Origin: Roseburia_C sp051879315
Lineage (GTDB): Bacteria > Bacillota > Clostridia > Lachnospirales > Lachnospiraceae
NCBI GenBank assembly: GCA_051879315.1
Contig: JBJELW010000056.1
Location: forward strand, 1-21,375
Length of the DNA stretch: 21,375 nucleotides
Reading direction: 5' to 3'
Made by a program: the position numbers and the translations under genes. Shown here piece by piece: positions 15,399 through 21,375 of the stretch. How positions within the stretch are numbered: position 1 is the first letter of the stretch; each line of letters begins with the position of its first letter. The notes beneath the pieces were generated by a model, which was not told where the DNA came from, did no database searches, and saw only the letters and a program-made list of their open reading frames with translations.

Positions 15399-17636
15399 AT
15401 GAAAAAATTAGCAAAGAAGATCGGGCAGTTTTTTGCACCTGTCAAGAACAAAATAACTGCATTTCGAAACCGGCCTCGCAAGCCGCATCCGCATTTAGAC
15501 AAGGCGATCCGCATCGGAAACAGATTTTCGATCCTGTTTCACGCACTGCTGGCCTGCACACTGGTCTTTATCATCGAGAGCATTTCCAGACACAGTGCCA
15601 TCTCAGCCTTTTCTTTTATTGCAGGACACACCTGGGCATACCTTTACAATTCCTTTTTGGTATTTGCCAGTCTGTCTGTGGTATACCTGATGCGCAGAAG
15701 AACTCTGGCCCGCATCATCATCAGCGGTTTCTGGCTGTTTTTGGGACTGATCAATGGTGTTATTCTTTCCAATCGTGTAACACCTTTTGCTTTTACAGAT
15801 TTGAAGTGCATCTCCGATCTGTTTGCAATGCAGAACACCCAGTACTTTACCGCCGGTGAAGCAGCAGCTGTTGTGGTTGGCGTCGGCATTTTCCTGTTCT
15901 TTTGTATCTGGATGTTTATCAAAGGACCCAAGTTCACCGGTAAGATCCACAAGCTTAACAGCCTGCTGCTGGTGGCAGTAATTGCAACATTGATTCCTTT
16001 GACCACAAAGGCAGCCCAGTCCTCCAATGTGGTTGCATCCTACTTTTCCAATATTGCACAGGGATATGAAAATTACGGTTTTATCTACGGTTTTTCCTCC
16101 AGTGTGGTAGACCGCGGCATGAGCAAGCCGAATGATTACACCGAAGAAAACATCCAGCAGATTCAGGCAACGGTGGCCGCTTCCATCGAAGAAACCCCTG
16201 ATGCCGATATGGCAGAGGCAACCGAGGAAACACCCAATGTGATTGTGATCCTGTTAGAGTCATTTATTGATCCCTACGAAGTGGATTACTTAGAGCTCTC
16301 TGAGGATCCGATTCCGAACTTCCGGAATCTCTATGACAATTATTCCTCCGGACATCTGACCGTTCCCGTAGTGGGAGCCGGAACCTCCAATTCCGAATTC
16401 GAGGTCCTGACCGGTATGAGCATGCAGTATTTCGGAACCGGTGAATATCCGCACAAGACCATATTAAAGCAGACTGACTGCGAAAGTATCGCATCTGATT
16501 TGAATGCCATCGGATACGGCACACATGTGGTACACAACAATGGTGGTAACTTCTACAGCCGTGCCAATGCTTTTTCCATGATGGGATTTGACACCTTTTC
16601 CAGCAAGGAATGTCTGAACATTCAGGAATACACTCCTCTGGGAAGCTGGCCTACAGACAATATTCTGATTGGAGAAACAGTCAAGGCTCTTGATTCCACA
16701 CCGAATCAGGCAGACCTGGTGTACACCATCACAGTACAGGGACATGGCGATTATCCTACAGAAAAGATCATCGAGAATCCTGAGATTATTGTATCCGGTG
16801 CCCCCACTCAGGAGCAGAACAATCAGTGGGAATATTACGTGAATATGATTCATGAGGTGGATAAATTCATCGGCAACTTACTTACAGAGCTGGATGCCCG
16901 GGGCGAGGATACCATTGTGGTTATGTTTGGTGATCATCTCCCCACCATGGGACTCACCGATGACAACATGGCCACCGGCGATATTTTCCAGACCAAATAC
17001 GCAACCTGGAACAACTTTGGACTCCCCAAACAGGATGCAGATCTGACTGCTTACCAGTTGATGGCAAATGTGACAGATCAGATTGGCATTCATAAGGGAA
17101 CCATCTTCACCTACACCCAGAGCCAGATGAACTCCGACACTTATCAGGCCGGATTGGAAAATCTGCAGTACGATCTCCTTTACGGAAACCGATACGCATA
17201 CAATGGTGAGGATAAGTATCCTGCCAGCGATCTGGTTATGGGTCTGGACGACATTTCCATCGAGAGTACCTGGAAAACTTCCGACGGAAAGCTCTGCATC
17301 TACGGCGAGAACTTCACACCCTGGACCAAGATCTATGTCAACGGTACAAAGGTGTCTACTTCCTTCCTATGCAGTTCCATGTTGCGAATTAATCTGGACT
17401 ACGTGGAGGATGGCGATGTCCTGACTGCCAACTATGTCGGTTCCAGCAGCACCATATTCCGCAGCTCCAATGAATATATCTACCAGGATCCGGATGCGGA
17501 GCTTGCGACCGAAACTGAGCAGCCGAGTGATACTGAGGTATCTACAGAAGTTTCCACAGAAATCTCCACCGAGGCAGCCACTGAAGTTTCCACAGAAAGT
17601 ACCGAAGCTGCAGCTTCTGATGCGGTTACTGAATAA
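15399..17636 (+). CDS. LTA synthase-family (sulfatase-fold) membrane enzyme with C-terminal TIG-like domain
   Basis: Predicted to transfer phosphoglycerol units to build lipoteichoic acid or a related polymer on the outer membrane face. Of 745 residues, about 40-205 hold around five hydrophobic helices. The extracellular catalytic domain follows: NVIVILLESF with metal ligand Glu287, the nucleophile Thr329 in GAGTSNSEFEVLTG, HNNGGNFYSRANAF (379-392), GHGDY with His449, and GDHLP (Asp512, His513). After it come a beta-rich segment (about 613-695) with LCIYGENFTPWTKIYVNGTKV, resembling an IPT/TIG domain, and a Ser/Thr/Glu tail (about 697-745). I start at ATG 15399 because TGGAGGG lies 8 nt upstream; the in-frame ATG at 15366 has no site. 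Ends at a strong terminator. Confidence 0.88.
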   Translation: MKKLAKKIGQFFAPVKNKITAFRNRPRKPHPHLDKAIRIGNRFSILFHALLACTLVFIIESISRHSAISAFSFIAGHTWAYLYNSFLVFASLSVVYLMRRRTLARIIISGFWLFLGLINGVILSNRVTPFAFTDLKCISDLFAMQNTQYFTAGEAAAVVVGVGIFLFFCIWMFIKGPKFTGKIHKLNSLLLVAVIATLIPLTTKAAQSSNVVASYFSNIAQGYENYGFIYGFSSSVVDRGMSKPNDYTEENIQQIQATVAASIEETPDADMAEATEETPNVIVILLESFIDPYEVDYLELSEDPIPNFRNLYDNYSSGHLTVPVVGAGTSNSEFEVLTGMSMQYFGTGEYPHKTILKQTDCESIASDLNAIGYGTHVVHNNGGNFYSRANAFSMMGFDTFSSKECLNIQEYTPLGSWPTDNILIGETVKALDSTPNQADLVYTITVQGHGDYPTEKIIENPEIIVSGAPTQEQNNQWEYYVNMIHEVDKFIGNLLTELDARGEDTIVVMFGDHLPTMGLTDDNMATGDIFQTKYATWNNFGLPKQDADLTAYQLMANVTDQIGIHKGTIFTYTQSQMNSDTYQAGLENLQYDLLYGNRYAYNGEDKYPASDLVMGLDDISIESTWKTSDGKLCIYGENFTPWTKIYVNGTKVSTSFLCSSMLRINLDYVEDGDVLTANYVGSSSTIFRSSNEYIYQDPDAELATETEQPSDTEVSTEVSTEISTEAATEVSTESTEAAASDAVTE
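17529..17606 (+). repeat. Ser/Thr/Glu-rich repeat tail of the LTA synthase-like protein
   Basis: Codes for repeated TEVSTE/TEISTE/TEAATE units near the C-terminus. It is an acidic, probably disordered extension with no sortase LPxTG motif and no following membrane helix. Confidence 0.75.
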
Positions 17637-17666
17637 AAGACAAACGGTAAATCCTGACACATTATA

Positions 17667-17700
17667 AAAGGCGTTGTGCATTGCACAGCGCCTTTCTTTT
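17667..17700. terminator. Terminator between the LTA synthase-like gene and the CDF gene
   Basis: AAAGGCGTTGTGCA (17667-17680) pairs with TGCACAGCGCCTTT (17682-17695) through 14 positions, one of them T-G, and is followed by CTTTT. On the minus strand the same stem is followed by TTATAATG. It lies 30 bp past the plus-strand stop codon and just after the minus-strand CDF gene's stop codon at 17706, so it can serve both. Confidence 0.85.
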
Positions 17701-17705
17701 CCCCA

Positions 17706-18875
17706 TCAGTCTTCTCCGTCTCCCTTGTCGATTTTTACCACAAGGGAGATTTTTTCTCCCAAAGCATCTTTAATCCTCAGCTCCAGTCGTTGGATAATTT
17801 CCTCATCTGACAAGGAATATCGATACGGAACCACAACATCGAAAAACAGCATGGTCTGTTCCTCTTCAGACAGTACACGGAAATCATGCATATGGAGCTT
17901 TTCACCGATGTCATGCAGGATCTGTTCCACCGTATGACGCATCCTGGTCATATTGGCATCGTTGGTGACCACCGGATCCATATGAATCACCGCCTCGCAA
18001 TGAAGCTCCTGATCCAGACGTTTTTCCGCCCGGTCTATTACATTATGGATCTCCATCAAATTCCCTTCAGCCGGCACCTCCGCGTGTAAAGAGATGAGCA
18101 CCTGCCCCGGCCCGTAATCATGCACCCGCAGGTCATGCACTCCGAGAACCATGGGTTCCTGCATCACAAGCTCCTTCACCTTCCGGACAAAGGTCTTGTC
18201 CGGGGGCTGCCCCATAAGCGGATCCAAGGTTTCCCTGGCAGCACTGATTCCGGTATAGAAAATGAAAAGTCCAACCACAACACCGCAATAGCCATCCACA
18301 TGCCAGCCTTTTACATGCTGGACCACTGCCGCAAGCAATACCACAAATGTAGCAATACTGTCACTGAGACTGTCCATAGCCGTTGCCGCCATAGCCGCGG
18401 AATCAATCTTTTTTGCCACGCTGTGATTGTAGCAGGTCATGTAAAGCTTCACCAAAATGGAAACCAGCAAAATCAAAATGGATAATCCGGAAATTGCCGT
18501 ATCTTCCGGATGAAGGATCCTGTCCACGGAATCCCGAATCAGTTCCACAGCCATAATCAGAATAGCTGCCGATACCACCAGGCCAGCCAGATACTCAACC
18601 CGCCCATGTCCATAGGGATGCTCTGAGTCCGGTTTGCTGCCGGCAATCTTGAATCCTACCAGTGTCACCAGGGAAGAACCTGCATCCGACAAATTATTGA
18701 AAGCATCTGCCGTGATGGAAATACTGCCACTGAGACTGCCAGCCACAAATTTCCCCACAGATAATAATACATTTAAAAAAATCCCGACCACTCCGCAGAT
18801 CATGCCATAGGCAGATCTTGCGGCAGTCTGATCGGAATCCTTCGGAATAAACCACCGCGCTAATAAGGTAATCAA
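17706..18875 (-). CDS. Cation diffusion facilitator exporter, manganese-type site, two C-terminal domains
   Basis: Membrane antiporter expelling divalent metal. Of 389 residues, about 20-200 contain six helices. Metal-site motifs are Asn60-x3-Asp64 in DAFNNLSDA (helix 2) and Asp168-x3-Asp172 in DSLSDSIAT (helix 5). In this family Zn exporters usually have His at one of these places, while Asn/Asp-only sites are associated with Mn2+. HPYGHGR (86-92) is a family motif. After the usual cytoplasmic ferredoxin-like domain (about 215-295) a second, similar segment follows (about 305-385), which explains the length over the usual 300. The start is TTG at 18875, with GGGGAG 9 nt upstream. It follows lepB by 16 nt. 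Confidence 0.9.
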   Translation of the reverse strand: MITLLARWFIPKDSDQTAARSAYGMICGVVGIFLNVLLSVGKFVAGSLSGSISITADAFNNLSDAGSSLVTLVGFKIAGSKPDSEHPYGHGRVEYLAGLVVSAAILIMAVELIRDSVDRILHPEDTAISGLSILILLVSILVKLYMTCYNHSVAKKIDSAAMAATAMDSLSDSIATFVVLLAAVVQHVKGWHVDGYCGVVVGLFIFYTGISAARETLDPLMGQPPDKTFVRKVKELVMQEPMVLGVHDLRVHDYGPGQVLISLHAEVPAEGNLMEIHNVIDRAEKRLDQELHCEAVIHMDPVVTNDANMTRMRHTVEQILHDIGEKLHMHDFRVLSEEEQTMLFFDVVVPYRYSLSDEEIIQRLELRIKDALGEKISLVVKIDKGDGED

Positions 18876-18891
18876 TAATACCAGCTCCCCC

Positions 18892-19476
18892 TTATTCCAA
18901 TTTCTTCATGGCATTCATGGGCCAATAGCGGTACAACGCCTTTCCCAGAATTTTATCCTTCGCCACATAAGAATTCTGCCAGAATCTGGCATCCCAGGAA
19001 TTGTTCCGGTTGTCGCCCATCATCAGATAACAACCCTCGGGCACCTCAAAGGTATAAGGACCTGTAGAAACGGTCCACTCCTCCTTCAGGTAATCCTCCT
19101 TCAGCTCCACGCCCTCTATGTACACCTTACCCTCTTCAATGGTAATGGTCTCTCCCGGCAGACCAATCACGCGCTTTACATAAATCTGCGCCTCATCATC
19201 CGGATACCGGAAAATGACTATGTCCCCTCTCTGCGGATCTTTCCTCAGATATGCCAGTCTGCTTCCGATAAGCTTATCTCCGGGCATAATAGTATTCTCC
19301 ATGGATCCTGTGGGAACCTCTGCGTTAATAAGGATCACCCGGTTTAAAAACAGAGAAAAGAGAATGGCCAGTGCTATAATGATCACCCAGCTAAAAACTT
19401 CTTTCATTGCTCCGATGACCTTGGCATCCTTCTCCTCCGGTTCTCTCTCTTCCGGTTTATTTTCTTTCTTTTTCAT
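18892..19476 (-). CDS. lepB: Signal peptidase I
   Basis: Membrane serine protease that removes signal peptides from secreted proteins. The 194 residues have a charged cytoplasmic N-terminus (1-25) and a single transmembrane helix (about 28-46). The catalytic Ser58 lies in PTGSMENTI and the general-base Lys101 in YVKRVIGLPGE. The box GDNRNNSWDARFW follows near 153-165. One helix and this length are typical of Gram-positive SipS-type enzymes. TTGGAGG precedes the ATG at 19476. It is followed closely by the CDF exporter, whose ribosome binding site overlaps the region just after the lepB stop. Confidence 0.97.
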   Translation of the reverse strand: MKKKENKPEEREPEEKDAKVIGAMKEVFSWVIIIALAILFSLFLNRVILINAEVPTGSMENTIMPGDKLIGSRLAYLRKDPQRGDIVIFRYPDDEAQIYVKRVIGLPGETITIEEGKVYIEGVELKEDYLKEEWTVSTGPYTFEVPEGCYLMMGDNRNNSWDARFWQNSYVAKDKILGKALYRYWPMNAMKKLE

Positions 19477-19611
19477 TCTACTGCCTCCAACATGTTTCTC
19501 TATACACCTGCGGCACGGGTTCGAAATAGGGCCTTACAACCGCATCTAGTGTCATTATACATGAAGCATGGAGGAATTACCATATCAATTTTAGTATCGT
19601 TATTTCTTCCC

Positions 19612-19806
19612 CTACCTATAATCTGCCGAAACATCCAGATAGTCCCTCTTGCCTGCAATGTAATCGGCGTATGCCACCTCAGGATCCTTACCGCGAAAAA
19701 CAGTACATAGCCCGCACATATCGCAGTCCGCTATGCAAGGGAAAGTTTCTTTGATAAACTGTCTCCTCTCTTCTTCTGATGAATTTTCTATCTCTGGTGG
19801 TCTCAT
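19612..19806 (-). CDS. Four-Cys miniprotein (second of a paralogous pair)
   Basis: Sixty-four residues, function unknown. It carries C-x3-C-x2-C-x2-C (Cys24, 28, 31, 34; CIADCDMCGLC), a spacing able to bind a metal ion or an Fe-S cluster. The C-terminal part reads YADYIAGKRDYLDVSADYR. The same Cys spacing and a similar tail (YEPYINGEKELRQLNEEY) occur in the gene just upstream, so the two appear to be diverged tandem duplicates. GGGGAGG lies before the ATG at 19806. It starts 13 nt after that gene, so they are co-transcribed. Confidence 0.75.
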   Translation of the reverse strand: MRPPEIENSSEEERRQFIKETFPCIADCDMCGLCTVFRGKDPEVAYADYIAGKRDYLDVSADYR

Positions 19807-19819
19807 AGCTACCTCCCCA

Positions 19820-20044
19820 TTAATGAACCATTCCGGAATTGCTCATATATTCTTCGTTGAGCTGACGCAGTTCCTTCTCGCCATTGATATATGGCTCATA
19901 GAAAGAATCCACGGAGCCACCTCCTAAGTTGTCACATCCATTACAAAAATCGCATGCTCCACCGCACTGGCTAAGCCCCTGCTGTACGATCTGTATTCTT
20001 TCCTCCCGTGTTGTATCCTTAATTAAAACTGATTTTATTTCCAT
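19820..20044 (-). CDS. Four-Cys miniprotein (first of a paralogous pair)
   Basis: Seventy-four residues, function unknown. The motif C-x3-C-x2-C-x2-C uses Cys27, 31, 34 and 37 (CGGACDFCNGC). A Gly-rich turn (DNLGGGSVD) and a charged helical tail follow. The ribosome binding site TAGGAGGAA is strong and overlaps the end of the 2H phosphoesterase gene, 12 nt upstream. This suggests translational coupling within a three-gene unit. Confidence 0.75.
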   Translation of the reverse strand: MEIKSVLIKDTTREERIQIVQQGLSQCGGACDFCNGCDNLGGGSVDSFYEPYINGEKELRQLNEEYMSNSGMVH

Positions 20045-20056
20045 GTTCCATTCCTC

Positions 20057-20578
20057 CTATAGCTTCAATCTAATCACATCTTCATGGGGATTCACCTTCG
20101 CCAGACCAATCTCCGTCACTGTGGCTTCAAACGGTTGGAAATGTTCCTGCATCATGCAGAAAGCCTCCTGCATCTGTTTCTTAGTAAGTGTTTTCCCTAA
20201 TGTCACATGTGGAAGCCAGCTTCCCGGACGGTAAAAACGACTGATCGTTGTTTCCGGAATATCCTGCACAGATTGGTAAATCTGGTTTGATAACTCCATG
20301 AGATATTCATTCAAAACGGGCATTGCATAAAACACATAAGGCAGCAACTGTCCCATAGACACAAATTGGATATTTCCCTTTTCCAGTTTTCCCTGAAGCG
20401 ACATAAACGGCTCTCTGAGAACCTCCTCCGATCTGGCCTCAATGGAGGATATGGTCATGTGAGGCGGCACATGATGATCCGTCATAAAGGTATTACCGGT
20501 TTTTCCGGCAATAACTTTGATATATCTGTTCAGTATACTATTTGCCTTTTCATCAAAATAAACAGAGATTAAGTACAT
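20057..20578 (-). CDS. 2H phosphoesterase superfamily protein (2'-5' RNA ligase-like)
   Basis: Predicted to act on 2',3'-cyclic phosphate or related RNA or nucleotide phosphodiesters. The substrate is unknown. The 173 residues contain the two His-x-Thr motifs that define the superfamily: HMT at 40-42 (PPHMTISSI) and HVT at 124-126 (LPHVTLGKT), each flanked by strands. I choose the ATG at 20578 (MYLISVYFDE), 11 nt from AGGAG. The ATG at 20587 is only 2 nt from that site, though it remains possible. First gene of a unit with the two four-Cys miniproteins. Confidence 0.85.
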   Translation of the reverse strand: MYLISVYFDEKANSILNRYIKVIAGKTGNTFMTDHHVPPHMTISSIEARSEEVLREPFMSLQGKLEKGNIQFVSMGQLLPYVFYAMPVLNEYLMELSNQIYQSVQDIPETTISRFYRPGSWLPHVTLGKTLTKKQMQEAFCMMQEHFQPFEATVTEIGLAKVNPHEDVIRLKL

Positions 20579-20598
20579 TTCTATCATCTCTCCTATAT

Positions 20599-20621
20599 AA
20601 AAAAGGCTCCCTTAGGAGCCT
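20599..20621 (-). terminator. Intrinsic terminator of the Cys/His-rich gene
   Basis: On the minus strand AGGCTCC, loop TAAG, GGAGCCT (20621-20604), then a T-run of six ending at 20599. It lies between the Cys/His-rich gene and the 2H phosphoesterase gene. No clear promoter for the latter is visible after it, so some read-through may feed the downstream unit. A second 6-bp hairpin (TGTCGG/CCGACA, 20633-20658) sits just before it. Confidence 0.8.
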
Positions 20622-20676
20622 CCTAATTTTTCTGTCGGATTTCATCCTACTGCCGACAATAGGCGATTCACACAAA

Positions 20677-21051
20677 TTACCTTTTCCCATGATGAAATGA
20701 TTTTTCCGGTGCGATCTCTATCCAGTGGTCGGACAGTTTTTCCAAAAGTTTCGCTAACTGAACCGTTTCTTCCTCGGTAAGCACGGAAAACATCTCCGCA
20801 GCATTTTCCTGTGTAATGCCTCCGTGATCAGCCACGCCCACAGCATGATGCAGATACTTCATTACCAACTGCTGTTCCTTTTTTTCAAACTGTAAACGAT
20901 GACCATGTTCATGTCCATGTCCATGACTGTGCTCCCCTTCCTGCTGAGGCAGTATGCCTGTTCTTGCATATTCCTCCCCTCTTCCACAATGTGGCGAAGT
21001 AAGATCACAACCTCTCGGACAGATTGGACATGTTTTTGTTTCTTCACTCAT
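20677..21051 (-). CDS. Small Cys- and His-rich protein, probable metal binder
   Basis: A 124-residue protein of unknown function. The N-terminus has C-x2-C-x3-C-x6-C (Cys8, 11, 15, 22), similar to a zinc knuckle or Fe-S site. A run of six alternating His residues follows (41-51). The C-terminal half is helical (FSVLTEEETVQLAKLLEKLSDHWIEI), and EEETVQLAKLLEKL resembles the end of MarR-type regulators without the DNA-binding part. It ends in a second small His group (FHHGKR). AAAGGAGATAGG precedes the ATG at 21051. Confidence 0.75.
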   Translation of the reverse strand: MSEETKTCPICPRGCDLTSPHCGRGEEYARTGILPQQEGEHSHGHGHEHGHRLQFEKKEQQLVMKYLHHAVGVADHGGITQENAAEMFSVLTEEETVQLAKLLEKLSDHWIEIAPEKSFHHGKR

Positions 21052-21106
21052 AATATACCTATCTCCTTTACATCATTTTATATAAGTCTCTTTCTCTTAT
21101 TAATAC

Positions 21107-21135
21107 ATTATACTAAACCTGTTGGTATATCTCAA
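21107..21135 (-). promoter_or_regulatory. Promoter of the Cys/His-rich gene
   Basis: On the minus strand TTGAGA (21135-21130), 17 nt, then perfect TATAAT (21112-21107). The start would fall near 21100, about 49 nt before the ATG. Confidence 0.8.
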
Positions 21136-21170
21136 CGTAAATATTACTGTTTGGAATGTCTGCAATGCGT

Positions 21171-21215
21171 TTGACAGGATCTTCCCATAAGTCTAAAATA
21201 CTGTTAGATATCTAA
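21171..21215 (+). promoter_or_regulatory. Thioesterase promoter with a palindrome at the start site
   Basis: TTGACA (21171-21176, perfect -35), 17 nt, TAAAAT (21194-21199). A 12-bp palindrome TTAGATATCTAA (21204-21215) covers the predicted +1 near 21206 and could be an operator. Confidence 0.8.
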
Positions 21216-21235
21216 ATCTATTAGGAGTGAACAAT

Positions 21236-21375
21236 ATGAAGAAAAGGGTTTCAGATTCAAGAGTAGAACAGGTTTTTCAGGTCCGTCCGGAGCATTTAAA
21301 TGGTGCCGGGCGTTTATTTGGCGGGCAACTGATGGCATGGATCGACGAGGTTGCCGGGCTGACTGCCATCCGCCA
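21236..21375 (+). CDS. Acyl-CoA thioesterase (hotdog fold), N-terminal part, runs off the right edge
   Basis: Only 46 residues are visible. After a short basic start, VRPEHLNGAGRLFGGQLMAW followed by IDEVAGLTA matches the first strand and the hot-dog helix of YciA/BACH-type acyl-CoA thioesterases. In that family an acidic residue in the helix (here Asp or Glu of IDEVAG) is catalytic. TTAGGAG lies about 8 nt before the ATG at 21236. Confidence 0.85.
   Translation, partial: MKKRVSDSRVEQVFQVRPEHLNGAGRLFGGQLMAWIDEVAGLTAIR

Noticed and set aside
19510..19540. tRNA-like GGGTTCGAAAT segment upstream of lepB
   Set aside because: The flanks do not form a 5-bp T stem, and no anticodon or acceptor stem could be drawn on either strand.

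Overview
The window looks like chromosome of a Gram-positive, low-to-mid GC member of the Clostridia, most likely Lachnospiraceae. The evidence is clean AGGAGG-type ribosome binding sites, sigma-A style promoters, a DnaD/DnaI-type primosome pair, a clostridial GlgC, a ribose-phosphate pyrophosphokinase of about 390 residues, an LtaS-type lipoteichoic acid synthase, and small proteins (a DUF6465-like protein, Cys-motif proteins) of a kind I associate with that family. I see no phage, insertion sequence, CRISPR array, rRNA or convincing tRNA. This is core and household chromosome rather than an island.

Layout. 1-562 (-): 5' part of glgC. 909-2288 (+): murC, with its own promoter, a leader hairpin and a strong terminator. 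2539-5792 (+): an operon of a DnaD-like primosome protein, a DnaI/DnaC-like helicase loader and prs. Four perfect DnaA boxes, in two abutting pairs 100 bp apart, precede it. A GNRA-loop hairpin and a 34-bp perfect palindrome close it. 5895-6597 (-): an HPr-like protein followed by a Lys/Ala-rich DUF6465-like protein. 6742-15095 (-): a probable long unit of GH31 alpha-glucosidase, patatin-like phospholipase, a small unknown protein, a membrane-anchored protein with a degenerate C39-like domain, and an AGCS sodium:amino-acid symporter carrying an extra domain. 15399-17636 (+): LTA synthase-like sulfatase-fold enzyme with a C-terminal TIG-like domain and a Ser/Thr/Glu tail. 17706-19476 (-): signal peptidase I and a CDF metal exporter with a manganese-type site and duplicated C-terminal domain. 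19612-20578 (-): 2H phosphoesterase and two paralogous four-Cys miniproteins. 20677-21051 (-): Cys/His-rich small protein. 21236-end (+): start of an acyl-CoA thioesterase.

How the genes work together. Replication initiation (DnaD, DnaI) sits with nucleotide precursor supply (PRPP synthetase) in one transcription unit that probably responds to DnaA. Envelope functions cluster around it (MurC, LTA synthase, signal peptidase, patatin). Carbon storage and use are represented by GlgC, GH31 and an HPr-like protein.

I found no clearly new multi-gene system. The best leads are the DnaA-box array in front of the primosome operon, the domain inserted in the AGCS symporter, the degenerate C39-like membrane protein beside it, and the pair of four-Cys miniproteins. 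Reading was by eye; family calls rest on motifs and remembered family features, not on searches.
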